From Phormidium tanganyikae FI6-MK23 (GTDB lineage: Bacteria; Cyanobacteriota; Cyanobacteriia; Leptolyngbyales; Leptolyngbyaceae), in the NCBI GenBank assembly GCA_019359175.1, contig JAHHHU010000003.1:248001-312000 (forward strand): a DNA stretch of 64,000 nt, written 5' to 3'. This document shows, in pieces, positions 45,538-56,107 of the stretch (the stretch's first letter is position 1; each line of letters opens with the position of its first letter). The position numbers and the translations under genes are program-made. The notes under the pieces are model-generated. The model was not told the origin of the DNA. It saw only the letters and a list, made by a program, of their open reading frames with translations, and did not search any database.

Positions 45538-48500
45538 TTAGTTCTTTTGTATCGTTTCGGGGCATAAATTCGGCTGCGACGATCGTAAATAAGACCGCGC
45601 TCGATCGCAGCTTTGATCCAGCAAACTCTCTAAGTCCAAATTCCAGCTCGTCAACCCTAGGCGATCGCTCGTACTCAAGAGCTTTCCAGATTGAAAGGCA
45701 ACACTCGCGACCCGATCCTGTGTCCCGATCAATGTCTTAATCAGTTCCCCCGTTTCACTGTTCCAAAGTTTAATCGTAGTATCATCGCTTCCAGAAGCTA
45801 ACACCGAACCATTTTGATTAAAGCTCAAAGACGTGACACCGCTATTGTGACCGATCAAAGTTTGATGTAATTTTGCTTCATCCACCGCCCAGAGTTGAAT
45901 CCTGCTGTCCCAACTCGCAGAAGCTAATGTTTTTCCATCAGGACTAAAAGCCAGTGCCGCGATCTCTAGTTTGTGTTTTCCAAGAATCGTCGAAGTTCTG
46001 CGATCGACATCCCACAGTCGAACTGTATTATCTGCACTACCCGAAGCCAAACGCCCATCAGAACTATAACTTAAGCTTGTTACCTCATCAGTATGACCTT
46101 GCAAAATCGTTAGTAAGTTTCCTTCGATCGCCCAAATCTTAATCGTTCGATCAGCACTCGCAGACGCAAAACTTTGTCGATCGGGATTAAAACTCAATGC
46201 CGTAACGCGATCGTTATGTCCTGCAATCGTTCGGATCAGCTCTCCAGTCTCAATATTCCAAAGCCGAATTGTTTTATCCGTACTCGCAGAAATCAACAAA
46301 GAATTATCAGGACTAATTTGAATCTGAGTAATCGGAGCAGTGTGACCTTTTAAGCTAAGAAAATCTTTGTTGTGCTGTAGCTGAATCGTATTATCTGGAG
46401 CCGCGATCGCAATCACGCTTCCATCCGAATTCGCGCTCATTGTTGAAAGCCCAGTGCTCGATCGAGCTTGAGGATTGACCTGCCAAATTCGAGCCGTTTT
46501 ATCTGCACTCGCGCTTAAAAGCTGAGTTCCAGCCGGACTAAAACTAAGGTGCATCACTGCGGCTGTATGTCCTTGTATCGTTTCGAGCAGGACACCTTCT
46601 AAGTTCCAAAGCCGAATCGTTTTATCGATCGAGCCTGTTGCGATCCTGCGTCCATCAGGACTATAACTCGCCGTGTTAACTTGCTCTCGATGTCCCTCAA
46701 ACGCTGCAATCTCCTTTCCATTCAGTGTCCAAAGCTTAACGACCTTATCGCCACTCGTCAGAAACGATCGGCCATTCGGGGCCATCATCACACTATTCAC
46801 CCGCGCTTGATGGACTTCAAAGCTCTTGAGTGCATCCGATTGTCCCACTTGCCAAAATTTGACCGTCCCATCTTCGCCACCAGAAAGAATTTGTCGATCG
46901 CTCTGTCCAAAGTTCACACGGTTCACCCAGCCTTTGTGCCCCCGAAAGGTCTGAGCTTCTTTCATCTGATCAAGCTGCCACAGTTTAACTGTTCCATCTC
47001 TGCTACTCGAAACGAGAGATCGCTGATTTGGACTAAACTGCACATCTGTCACCCAATCCCGATGTCCACTCAAAGTCTGTAACAATGCTCCATCCCGATT
47101 CCACAGCTTAATCGTTTTATCTGCACTCGCAGTCGCAATTCGTTGATTGTCAGAGCTGAACGCCACCGCCAGAGCGCGATCGCTGTGTCCAGTTAAATCT
47201 TTGATCAGTTGACCTTCACGCGACCATAGTTTGACTAGTCCATCATTGCTAACCGTTGCAATCAGTTGACCATCAGAACTCATGCGAACATCATTCACAG
47301 ACTGAACATGACCCGTGAGCCGATTTGATTCTTGAGTTCGAGAAATCGCTTGCTGTAGTGTTGCGATCGCAGTTGTTTTCACCGCAACTGGGATAAAGTT
47401 CCAAGGTCGATCGAGTTGTTTTAACTGTTGTCCTGCTTTGATTGCTGCGGTTAATGATTCTAGCTGCTGATTTGAGTCCAATAAAGCCTCAGAAGAGGTA
47501 GAAAGCGCTTGAATCTCCCGAACTTGAGCATTTCTCTGATTCCACAGTGCTAAACCACTCAAACCGAATGCAGCGATCGCAACGGCTGCAATAGAGACGA
47601 TCGTGTATTGAGCGCGTCTCAAACGGCGTTTTAAGCCAATCCGCTCACCCTGACGCGCTTCTAGACTCTTCTCAATAAAAACTTGGGTATCTTGAGCAAG
47701 TTCATCAGTGTGCTTTGCATAAAGCTCTTCCGCTTCTGCAAGTCGCATTCCTCGCAACAATAAATCAGGCGATCGATTGCTCTTTTTCCACTCGATCGCA
47801 GATTGTTCGATCGGGCGCTGAACTCGTAGCCGATTGCGGTTTTCATCAACCCACCCGCGCAACGTTGACCACTGCCGAATCAAAATTTCGTGGGCTAACT
47901 CGATCATATCGGTGTTGATCACAATCAGCTTTGCAGCACTCAGCGATTGCAATGTTCGATCGATTAATGCTCCAGAATACTTCACTGTAGATAAGTCCGA
48001 CTTTAGCACTCTCCGCCCCGAATCTTCTCCAAGCGGTGTGAGCGACAGAAAGATCCAGCGAGCACACTGTTGTTCATCGTCATCGAGTTGATTGTAAGCC
48101 GATTGCGCTTTATGATCTAACGCACCTTGCAAACTTCCAATCTCAGAACGATAAGCTTCTAATGTTAGTGTTCCTTGTTGCCACAGTTGATCGAGTACAA
48201 ATTCTAAGCTCGGCAAATCTGCTGGAGTTCGGACGCTCTGCGAGGCGAAGCCACCGAGTTCTTGCAGCAAAACCTCGACCAATTCCAACTCCACCGTCAA
48301 TCCCACTTGTTCCGCAGGTTGTACAATCGCTTGACAGTAGGCTTCATCACTCAGATAAGGCGGAACTAAAATGCTCGATCGCTGTAAAATCGTCGCAAGC
48401 TGAGGAATTTCCAAACCTGCCGCAACAAAATCGGCTCTCAGAGTGAAAACAAGTCTAAAGCGATCGCGAGTATATTCAAGAATCTCTAAAATAATGTTGA

Positions 48501-50367
48501 GAAAGTCTTGCCGAACATACTCAGAACAGAGCGTAAAGAGTTCTTCAAGCTGATCAATTACTAGCAATACCATCGGTTCAGATCGCGTCCGAAACCATTG
48601 CACTAAGCCTTCTGTACCTTGATATAACAATCCTTCAATCTGAGCTTGATCTTCTGGGTCAGCTAAACATTGCACTAAAGCATCAAACGGTTGACTTCCT
48701 GGACACATTCGCCCGATCCACCAGTGTTCACTTCCCGGAACGCGCTCCCCCTGACGCAACTGCGCCATCAATCCTGCCTGCACGATCGAAGATTTTCCAC
48801 TCCCCGAAGCTCCAATCACTGCTAAACAAGACTGTCGCTGAATTGCTTGTAAAAGCTGTTGCGTGATTGCTTCCCGCCCATAAAAGAATACTGCATCATT
48901 TTCCGTAAATGCTTGCAATCCCCGATAAGGACGCGCATCCAAACCCTGAGACAACTGCTGCCCCGGAAATACTTCAAGGATGTTCTGTGTTCCCAACAAA
49001 CAAGCCTGAAGCGCAATCTTTTCAGCTAACGCCACTTGAAGTTGAGCAATCCACGCCGCGACTGAATAGCCCGATCGAGGATCGCTACGACTCAAAGTTT
49101 CAACCAGCGATCGCGTAAACAATTCAGCTTCATTTCGAGGAGAAGCTGCCGCAATCAAACACTGTCCCTGCTCTCGCTGTAATTCCTCGATCCAATCGGG
49201 CAAATCATCTGCACCCGGACAATCGAGAATCACAATCTGTTGAGCGATCGCGCTTTTCCGCAAAGCTTGACGCAACCACGATCGAGAAATTCGCTCAGTC
49301 CCCAACATCAAACAAGGCTCACCCTCGATCGTGGTTCCAGCTTTGGCACGTAAATAAACTAGAACTGTTGTTGCTTCCGGTGTCTGTAGCTTCGCTTGAA
49401 TGCTCGATCGAACAGTCTTCCAATCATCAGAATGATACGCCAACTCAAACTCACCATTAAGTAGCTTACTCAGTTGCAAAGTTAAACGATGATTGGGAAA
49501 CGCATCAATCACGATCGCTTGCCGAGAAGGAAGTGCGATCGACTTTGATTTCACGCCCAATACGAACTGTTCTGAACTCTCTACGAATCGTTTTGGAGTT
49601 TGCAGCGGATATTGTTCCCCCCGCTTTTGTTGATTGCTCTTATCAATGTACTGAAGCGTTTGATGATACACATACTTGTACAATCTATCTGCATCGATCG
49701 TTCCGCTCGAATCTGCCGCCGCTCCTCGCAATCCCTGCATCAGAAAGTATGTAAACACCCCATGCCCCAACTCTGGAAACTCCCAAGATCGTTGAGCCTG
49801 ATCACAAGACAACAATCCGTAAAAGCCTTGACTCTGTGAAGCTTGCCGTCTGAACAATTCCATCAATTGCACAGTTGGATTTGAAAGCATCTCTCCAAGC
49901 GTCGAATCGTGACAAGCATCTAACCATACAATTTGTTGCTTTGCTGAAGAGTGACTCAACTGCTCCAAAAGCTCAGAAACACTCAGCCCAGTCTTCAGCA
50001 AATCCGCTGTTTGAGTATCAGCCAAACAAAGAATCGGTCGCTGTGTTTCCGTCTCTAAAACACCATGACCCGAAAAGTACACGAGAACAGTATCCAAAGC
50101 TTGAGCCGATTGAACGATCGTACTCAAGCTGTCGCGGACTTGAGCGATCGTTGCCGGAACTCCAAAATCGTGGCGACTTTGCATCGATCGTGCTTGAAAG
50201 GCTTGAGTCGCATCAATCAGCGCCTCAGAAAGCCCCTGACAATCGATCGCGGAATATTGCAGCGAAGGAAGGTGTGGATCTTTGTAGCGATTGACACCGA
50301 CTAACAAAATCCAGAGTTTAGCTTGTCCCGTCTCTAAGACGGTGGAACGGTTGACAGCGCGGAGCAT
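45538..50367 (-). CDS. Caspase / degenerate caspase / STAND NTPase / WD40 protein
   Basis: 1609 residues. (1) Caspase-like p20, about 15-270: His101 in VYFSGHGV, Cys152 in WLDACHD. (2) A second caspase-like unit, about 280-475: VLVYLRAKAG replaces the His motif and VILDCPGADD keeps a Cys, so probably inactive. (3) nSTAND NTPase from 480: YRGLQAFTENDAVFFYGRE, Walker A GASGSGKSS (519-527), Walker B VLLVIDQLEE. (4) A membrane segment (TIVSIAAVAIAAFGLSGLALW). (5) 14 WD40 blades to the end, blade 8 degenerate. WD40-STAND-caspase fusions are suspected cell-death or anti-phage sensors. Start at ATG 50367 is plausible. Confidence 0.92.
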   Translation of the reverse strand: MLRAVNRSTVLETGQAKLWILLVGVNRYKDPHLPSLQYSAIDCQGLSEALIDATQAFQARSMQSRHDFGVPATIAQVRDSLSTIVQSAQALDTVLVYFSGHGVLETETQRPILCLADTQTADLLKTGLSVSELLEQLSHSSAKQQIVWLDACHDSTLGEMLSNPTVQLMELFRRQASQSQGFYGLLSCDQAQRSWEFPELGHGVFTYFLMQGLRGAAADSSGTIDADRLYKYVYHQTLQYIDKSNQQKRGEQYPLQTPKRFVESSEQFVLGVKSKSIALPSRQAIVIDAFPNHRLTLQLSKLLNGEFELAYHSDDWKTVRSSIQAKLQTPEATTVLVYLRAKAGTTIEGEPCLMLGTERISRSWLRQALRKSAIAQQIVILDCPGADDLPDWIEELQREQGQCLIAAASPRNEAELFTRSLVETLSRSDPRSGYSVAAWIAQLQVALAEKIALQACLLGTQNILEVFPGQQLSQGLDARPYRGLQAFTENDAVFFYGREAITQQLLQAIQRQSCLAVIGASGSGKSSIVQAGLMAQLRQGERVPGSEHWWIGRMCPGSQPFDALVQCLADPEDQAQIEGLLYQGTEGLVQWFRTRSEPMVLLVIDQLEELFTLCSEYVRQDFLNIILEILEYTRDRFRLVFTLRADFVAAGLEIPQLATILQRSSILVPPYLSDEAYCQAIVQPAEQVGLTVELELVEVLLQELGGFASQSVRTPADLPSLEFVLDQLWQQGTLTLEAYRSEIGSLQGALDHKAQSAYNQLDDDEQQCARWIFLSLTPLGEDSGRRVLKSDLSTVKYSGALIDRTLQSLSAAKLIVINTDMIELAHEILIRQWSTLRGWVDENRNRLRVQRPIEQSAIEWKKSNRSPDLLLRGMRLAEAEELYAKHTDELAQDTQVFIEKSLEARQGERIGLKRRLRRAQYTIVSIAAVAIAAFGLSGLALWNQRNAQVREIQALSTSSEALLDSNQQLESLTAAIKAGQQLKQLDRPWNFIPVAVKTTAIATLQQAISRTQESNRLTGHVQSVNDVRMSSDGQLIATVSNDGLVKLWSREGQLIKDLTGHSDRALAVAFSSDNQRIATASADKTIKLWNRDGALLQTLSGHRDWVTDVQFSPNQRSLVSSSRDGTVKLWQLDQMKEAQTFRGHKGWVNRVNFGQSDRQILSGGEDGTVKFWQVGQSDALKSFEVHQARVNSVMMAPNGRSFLTSGDKVVKLWTLNGKEIAAFEGHREQVNTASYSPDGRRIATGSIDKTIRLWNLEGVLLETIQGHTAAVMHLSFSPAGTQLLSASADKTARIWQVNPQARSSTGLSTMSANSDGSVIAIAAPDNTIQLQHNKDFLSLKGHTAPITQIQISPDNSLLISASTDKTIRLWNIETGELIRTIAGHNDRVTALSFNPDRQSFASASADRTIKIWAIEGNLLTILQGHTDEVTSLSYSSDGRLASGSADNTVRLWDVDRRTSTILGKHKLEIAALAFSPDGKTLASASWDSRIQLWAVDEAKLHQTLIGHNSGVTSLSFNQNGSVLASGSDDTTIKLWNSETGELIKTLIGTQDRVASVAFQSGKLLSTSDRLGLTSWNLDLESLLDQSCDRARSYLRSSQPNLCPETIQKN

Positions 50368-50528
50368 ATAAGTATTTCAGAGAGTAGAATGCCTCGATTG
50401 CGTCAGTATAAGCGAACCGTTGACCCACTTGGTGACGTAAAGCAGCGAATAGATAAATTTCGAGGTCAGAGCAGTCATATGATGTTTCTCCACTACACTG
50501 ACAGCAGTACTGCAAGAGTTTGAGTTTC

Positions 50529-51758
50529 ATGGGGTTTTTACCGCGTCTCCAGCCTCAAGTTTGGCTGTTAGCATTTGGGCGATTGTTGTCGCAAGTTGGA
50601 ACTGGTTTTACGTTGTTCTACGCGCCGATTTTCTTTGTGAATCAGGTAGGGTTGTCGGCAACAGCGGTCGGAGTCGGAATCGGGAGCGCTTCGATTTCGG
50701 GGGTCGTCGGTCGCGCGTTGGGTGGAACATTCGCAGATTCTAAGTTCTGGGGACGCAGAAGAACGCTGTTATTGTCCGCACTGATTAGCGCGATCGCATC
50801 TTTTGCGTTAGCGATCGCCTACAACTTCCCTACCTTTGTGATTGGAAATCTACTGATGGGATTGGGCACAGGCATCTATTGGCCCGCCACAGAAGCAACC
50901 GTCGCAGATTTGACCACGTCTGAGCAGCGAAATGAAGCCTATTCGATCACTCGATTATCCGACGCGCTAGGGTTAGGAATTGGCGTGGTTCTAGGCGGAT
51001 TGTTGATCAGCACAACAGGTTCATATCGAGCCTTGTTTGTAATTGATGGTGTCTCGTTTTTCGTATTCTTCGGCGTGATTTACTTCTTAATCAAAGAGAC
51101 GAATCGATCGATCAGCTCACAGTCCCAATGGAGCGGATGGAACACGGCGTTTCGCGATCGACGATTAATGATTTTCGTGATCGTCAACACAATGTTCACA
51201 ACCTACATTGTGCAGATCGATAGTACTTTGCCGCTGTATTTAACGAATTTTGTGCGCGTCGCCGGAGAGAAAGGCTTTGAACCCACAACCATTAGCGCCT
51301 TATACACCGGATATCTCACGCTTTCAGTCTTAGCGCAATTGCCGATCGCTCGATCGCTAAATCGATTCAGTCGCGCTCAGGTATTAATGATCTCAGCAGG
51401 ATTTTGGGCGATCGCGTTTAGTCTCGTTTGGATCACAGGAACCGTTCAACAGATGCACTTAGGTTGGGCGATCGCGACGTTTACGATGTTGGCATTTGCG
51501 ATCGTCACGTATATGCCGTCTGCGTCGTCGCTAGTGATGGATTTTGCACCTGAATCGCTGCGAGGCGTGTATTTAGCCGTCAATTCCCAATGTTGGGCGT
51601 TGGGATACTTCATCGGGCCGCCAATCGGCGGTTGGGCACTGGATCAAACGCGATCGATTGCCAGCGGATACTGGCTCGTTTTGGTCGCGACGGTTGCGAT
51701 CGCGGTTCTAATTTTGCGAGTGTTGGATAAAATGGTCAGTCACAACCCTTCCGCGTAA
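50529..51758 (+). CDS. MFS transporter
   Basis: 409 residues, 12 membrane helices, GRRRTLLLSA near the 2-3 loop (MFS motif A-like), GLGTGIYWPATEATVADLTTSEQRNEAYS between helices. Drug or sugar efflux is possible; substrate not predicted. ATG at 50529; a TTG at 50520 is also in frame. Divergent from the STAND gene. Confidence 0.85.
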   Translation: MGFLPRLQPQVWLLAFGRLLSQVGTGFTLFYAPIFFVNQVGLSATAVGVGIGSASISGVVGRALGGTFADSKFWGRRRTLLLSALISAIASFALAIAYNFPTFVIGNLLMGLGTGIYWPATEATVADLTTSEQRNEAYSITRLSDALGLGIGVVLGGLLISTTGSYRALFVIDGVSFFVFFGVIYFLIKETNRSISSQSQWSGWNTAFRDRRLMIFVIVNTMFTTYIVQIDSTLPLYLTNFVRVAGEKGFEPTTISALYTGYLTLSVLAQLPIARSLNRFSRAQVLMISAGFWAIAFSLVWITGTVQQMHLGWAIATFTMLAFAIVTYMPSASSLVMDFAPESLRGVYLAVNSQCWALGYFIGPPIGGWALDQTRSIASGYWLVLVATVAIAVLILRVLDKMVSHNPSA

Positions 51759-51765
51759 TCCCGAT

Positions 51766-52944
51766 ATGTTCAAAAGCCGTTTGTTGCTGAGTCTCGTTGC
51801 TTTGAGTGTGAGTTTCTGTATCAGTTTGCTGATCACGCGAGACTTTGGTAAATCGGTGATCAGCGGTGCGGTGACGCTGTTTGCGAGTTTGGTCGGTGCA
51901 GCAGTATCAGAAAATCAGCATCGACAAGCACTGTATCGACGCTCAGAAGACTTAACCGGGCACATTCGGGCACTGCAACGAAAACGTTCGGAAGCGTATG
52001 AATCGCTCGTGATGATCACCCAAGAACGCGATCGCATTTCCAACAGTCTCAATTCGCTCCAAACTCAATTACGTGGTCTTCAGATCCAAAGCGCTAATCT
52101 TTGGCAACAAAAAGAAGAACTAAGCTGGAATATTACTTCACCGCAAGCATCGCCAGAAAATCAAATTTACGTTCTACAAACAAAGCTACAAGAGTTAGAA
52201 CAAAAAGAAGCTGAATTAAACAAATCACTATCGGCAACGCTAACCGCAAAACAACGAGCGGAACTTGGTTTAAAAACAACACAAGCACAGTTAAATCAAT
52301 TCCAAGCACAACTCGCAGAACAGCAAAGCCAAAAAGCCGAACTCACAAAAGAAGTAAATGCGCTACTCTCGCAGCGACAACAATTGGATACGCAACTCAC
52401 AACACTTCAACCAAAAGTAAAAGAACTTGAGAAATATCGCACTGAGTTAGGTCAATTTCTCGCCACAGCAGAACCGAAACGCCAACAAGTAGAAAGTAGT
52501 TCCAAATCGTTACAAGGCGCGATCGAGAACCTTCAAACCCAAATTTCCTCACTCCAAGGCGAACTCGGTCAACTCGAACATCAAATTCTTGATCGTCGTC
52601 AGCAAAAAGAAATGCTCGATCGAGAACTTTCCACCTTACGCCGGGAACTCGAACCCGATGCCGATTCTCAACCTTCCTCTGAGTGGGAAGCCTTTCTGAA
52701 TCAATTACAGCAACCCGAATTTGAAGCACTAAATGCGATCGCCCATCAACCCAACCCAAACGCAACCTTGAAAAAGATCGCAGAAGCGAGTTTAACCATG
52801 CCCGAATTGCTGATTGATTCGATCAATGAACGAGCGATCGAAACGATCGGGGATTTTGTGATTGATCCGACTCCAGGTTCAAGCGCACCCTCGATCGCGC
52901 CTGAGTACTTGGAAACAGTGAAAAGCTTGTTAAAGCGACCTTAG
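51766..52944 (+). CDS. Membrane-anchored coiled-coil protein, TerB-C-like end
   Basis: 392 residues. Two membrane segments (about 6-24 and 33-48), a long coiled coil (about 60-300) rich in Q/E/L heptads, and a globular end EWEAFLNQLQQPEFEALNAI and LIDSINERAIETIGDFVIDP like the TerB-C domain of tellurite-resistance-like proteins. 7 bases after the MFS gene, probable operon. Function unknown. Confidence 0.78.
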   Translation: MFKSRLLLSLVALSVSFCISLLITRDFGKSVISGAVTLFASLVGAAVSENQHRQALYRRSEDLTGHIRALQRKRSEAYESLVMITQERDRISNSLNSLQTQLRGLQIQSANLWQQKEELSWNITSPQASPENQIYVLQTKLQELEQKEAELNKSLSATLTAKQRAELGLKTTQAQLNQFQAQLAEQQSQKAELTKEVNALLSQRQQLDTQLTTLQPKVKELEKYRTELGQFLATAEPKRQQVESSSKSLQGAIENLQTQISSLQGELGQLEHQILDRRQQKEMLDRELSTLRRELEPDADSQPSSEWEAFLNQLQQPEFEALNAIAHQPNPNATLKKIAEASLTMPELLIDSINERAIETIGDFVIDPTPGSSAPSIAPEYLETVKSLLKRP

Positions 52945-53053
52945 CTGTAAAATCTTGTCTCAAGGAATTACGGAATGTCTGATTTGTATCTGGTATCTTA
53001 ACCACACTCAGGCTAAATTAGCGGGGTAACGTCCCTCAGACAAGGAGTGAGCT

Positions 53054-54940
53054 ATGTGCGGAATTGTTGGCTATATCGGCACTCAAGCAGCCAGTGGAAT
53101 TCTACTCGAAGGGCTGCGGAAGTTGGAATATCGGGGCTACGATTCTGCCGGAATTGCCACGATTCTCGACGGTGAAATCCACTGTGTCCGGGCAAAAGGC
53201 AAACTCCACAATTTGGAAGAAAAACTCGCAGGTGAAACGAATCCGGCTCGAACTGGCATCGCTCACACCCGCTGGGCAACTCACGGTAAACCCGAAGAAT
53301 ACAACGCCCATCCGCATATGGATACAGAGATGCGGATCGCAGTGATTCAAAATGGCATTATCGAGAACTATCGTGAACTTCGAGAAGCTCTGAAAAGTCG
53401 CGGCTGTGAATTTCGATCGGAAACTGACACCGAAGTAATTCCCCATTTAATTGCAGAAGAACTGAGCAAAGCAGAACTCTCGGCTGAGTTTCCCTTGCTC
53501 GAAGCGGTGCGGACTGTGGTGAAACAATTACAAGGTGCATTTGCGATCGCGGTCATTTGCGCGGACTATCCCGACGAACTGATCGTCGCCCGTCAGCAAG
53601 CCCCAGTCGTTCTCGGTTTCGGTCAAGGTGAGTTCTATTGTGCTTCCGATACGCCCGCATTGATTCCCTACACTCGCGCAGTCTTAAACCTCGAAAACGG
53701 CGAACTTGCCCGCATGACCCCGATCGGAGTCGAGATCTATAGCTTTGAAGGGCAACGCCTGAAGAAGAAGCCGCGCACCTTGGATGTGAATCCGGTAATG
53801 GTGGAGAAGCAAGGCTTCAAGCACTATATGTTGAAAGAGATTTACGAACAGCCCGGAGTCGTGAGAGCGTGTCTAGAAGCCTATTTCGATTCTGATTGGA
53901 CAGCCGCGATCGCAAAATCACCCGTTAAACTCGGTCTTCCCGATGCGCTCTTAAACGATCTGCAGCAAATTCAAATCATTGCTTGTGGAACCAGTTGGCA
54001 CGCTGGATTAGTCGGAAAGTACTTGCTGGAACAATTAGCAGGAGTTCCGACTTCAGTGCATTATGCCTCTGAGTATCGCTATTCTGCCTCACCGCTGACT
54101 CCGAATACTTTAACGATCGGAGTCACGCAATCCGGCGAAACAGCGGATACTTTAGCAGCGTTGGCAATGGAGCAAGAACGTCGATCGACATTAGGAACAG
54201 GTCTTGAAGCTCGACTGCTCGGTATTACCAATCGTCCTGAAAGTTCATTGGGTCAATTGATTCCGAACATCATCGAAACTCATGCAGGCATCGAAATCGG
54301 TGTTGCCGCAACTAAAACGTTTGTCGCTCAAGTGATGGCGTTTTATAGTTTAGCAATCGATTTAACTTTCCGCCGCCAAGCTAAATCGCCCCAAGCGTTA
54401 GAACGATTGCTTGATGGATTGCGCCAGCTTCCCGCACAGATCGAACTCATTCTCGAAAGCCAAGAGCGCTACATCGAAGAGCTTGCACACGACTTTGCCG
54501 AAACGCAGGACTTCATCTTCTTGGGTCGCGGGATCAATTTCCCGATTGCACTTGAAGGAGCACTGAAACTGAAAGAAATCAGCTACATTCACGCAGAAGG
54601 CTACCCAGCAGGCGAAATGAAACACGGGCCGATCGCGCTACTTGATGCGAAAGTTCCAGTTGTGACGATCGCAATGCCCGGAACCGTCTTTGAGAAAGTC
54701 CTATCGAATGCTCAAGAAGCACGAGCGCGAGATGCCAGACTGATCGGAGTCACACCAATGGACGAACAAGATGCAGCCGATACCTTTGACACCTTGATTC
54801 CAGTGCCGCACGTCGATGAAATGCTGTCGCCGATTTTAACCGTGATTCCGCTGCAATTGTTGGCGTATCACATCGCAGCCCGACGCGGATTAGATGTCGA
54901 TCAACCGCGCAACCTGGCGAAAAGCGTCACCGTGGAATAA
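53054..54940 (+). CDS. glmS: Glucosamine-fructose-6-phosphate aminotransferase
   Basis: 628 residues. N-terminal class II glutaminase with Cys2 as nucleophile (MCGIVGYIGTQ), RWATHG and TDTEVIPHL; then two SIS domains (about 305-430 and 475-610) with ACGTSWHAGLVGKYLLEQ, TQSGETADTLAAL and GYPAGEMKHGPIALLD; end AKSVTVE. Makes glucosamine-6-P for peptidoglycan and LPS. RBS AAGGAG 8 bases upstream. Confidence 0.96.
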   Translation: MCGIVGYIGTQAASGILLEGLRKLEYRGYDSAGIATILDGEIHCVRAKGKLHNLEEKLAGETNPARTGIAHTRWATHGKPEEYNAHPHMDTEMRIAVIQNGIIENYRELREALKSRGCEFRSETDTEVIPHLIAEELSKAELSAEFPLLEAVRTVVKQLQGAFAIAVICADYPDELIVARQQAPVVLGFGQGEFYCASDTPALIPYTRAVLNLENGELARMTPIGVEIYSFEGQRLKKKPRTLDVNPVMVEKQGFKHYMLKEIYEQPGVVRACLEAYFDSDWTAAIAKSPVKLGLPDALLNDLQQIQIIACGTSWHAGLVGKYLLEQLAGVPTSVHYASEYRYSASPLTPNTLTIGVTQSGETADTLAALAMEQERRSTLGTGLEARLLGITNRPESSLGQLIPNIIETHAGIEIGVAATKTFVAQVMAFYSLAIDLTFRRQAKSPQALERLLDGLRQLPAQIELILESQERYIEELAHDFAETQDFIFLGRGINFPIALEGALKLKEISYIHAEGYPAGEMKHGPIALLDAKVPVVTIAMPGTVFEKVLSNAQEARARDARLIGVTPMDEQDAADTFDTLIPVPHVDEMLSPILTVIPLQLLAYHIAARRGLDVDQPRNLAKSVTVE

Positions 54941-54982
54941 CGTTCGATCGAGCTTTTCGCTTTGTGTGAATCGAAAATAAAG

Positions 54983-55028
54983 TTGAAGCACTAGCAAATA
55001 GTGTATACACTATTTGCTAGTGCTTCAA
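54983..55028. repeat. Perfect 46-bp palindrome
   Basis: Left arm starts TTGAAGCACTAGCAAATAGT, the right arm is its exact reverse complement, centre GTATAC, no loop. 42 bases 3' of the glmS stop. No T-run, so not a standard terminator; could be a cruciform, a double-ended IS junction or an RNA with a 23-bp stem. Confidence 0.9.
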
Positions 55029-55212
55029 ACTGTGGCTCATTCACTTCTGCCAAATATTGAAGGAAGGGCGGGGGCAAGGGAAGGGAGCGAATTACACCCC
55101 CTGGATACACCTCCAGAAGCATCCTCTGCAATCTGTCGCGCGCATTGTCAACTTAACCGGGTATATTCAAAATTAAGCACGACAATCCTTGAACATTCAG
55201 CGTTGCTCAATG

Positions 55213-55712
55213 TTACACAGCAATTTTCAAGCACGTGATTTCCCGCCACTCCTCAAATCGTTGGCATAACTGTTCTCGATATCGTTTTGCACTCAGTTCA
55301 TGTTGCTTGGGATGGAAGTGTGCTCGAATCGGGTCAAAAGCAGAAAGAAATCGTTGGGCTTGTCCGGGGGATTTGAATCGCCGCATTCGTCGCTCTCGCA
55401 CTCGGGTCGGTTGATGAGAGTTCTCCGCTCGATTGTTTACCCCCTTATGCTGTCGATGCTCCACACTCGGCATTACCTTGTACTTTTTCAGCGTGATATC
55501 AAACTCACCGTACTGAATATCTCGCTCAATCTCCAATGCACGATCTTGCGCTAGCTTTCGATGGAAGGCGTATCAGACAGCCCTAATGATAAAAACTGAC
55601 ACTGCCCACCAAACGTAAAGACCAGTTGCAGGCGTTGATTAGAACAGCGAATTTGAACGGTTCCAGACTTCGATTTTGCCCGCTTTCGACTGCGGGAATT
55701 TTTGAAAGGCAT
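55213..55712 (-). pseudogene. Integrase remnant joined to IS6-type transposase end
   Basis: From ATG 55712 the frame reads MPFKNSRSRKRAKSKSGTVQ, the start of a cyanobacterial tyrosine recombinase; it shifts frame near 55560 and continues LAQDRALEIERDIQYGEFDI with TLKKYK, typical integrase N-terminal sequence. The frame then becomes VMPSVEHRQHKGVNNRAENS and RRMRRFKSPGQAQRFL, the C-terminal DDE(E) part of an IS6-type transposase, ending TCLKIAV at 55213. The two are fused by insertion and deletion. Not functional. Confidence 0.65.
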
Positions 55713-56107
55713 ACACAAATTGCTCCTAAATCCAAAAGTTTGCGATTGGAATTGAGGAAAGCAAACTGTGTTGCTCAGAATGATTTCGATACCGCTTCTC
55801 TCATTGATACCGTACTCAAGGCAGAAATGCGATCAATTGAGATGAATAGTAATGAAAGTCAATGCTGGCAAAGGAATTCGCTTTCAGAATCTGCCAGCTT
55901 CACAAGATTCTATTCAAGAGAGCCTCCTTGAACCCAAAACGGGAAGTAAATTTGCTCTCACTAGGTTTTTATCTCAATCTTTATCTCAATCCGTGCCCGA
56001 AACTGACCAAACCTATGTGATCAATTTAGAGTTAGTTTAGGGGTGAAACGAGCAAGGCAAGGGCTGAAACCCGCTTCAAACCGCCAAAGCAGTTACTCTA
56101 ATTAGAA
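55713..56107. other. Spacer between integrase remnant and tRNA-Thr
   Basis: 395 bases. One plus-strand frame (55852-56040, 62 codons) ends VPETDQTYVINLELV but has no RBS or homologue. No direct copy of the tRNA 3' end (an attachment site) was found by eye. Confidence 0.35.

Noticed and set aside
50318-50530. 70-codon minus-strand frame before the STAND gene
   Set aside because: Covers the divergent promoter area; Cys-rich chance translation.
55852-56040. 62-codon plus-strand frame
   Set aside because: No RBS or homologue; treated as spacer, though not excluded.
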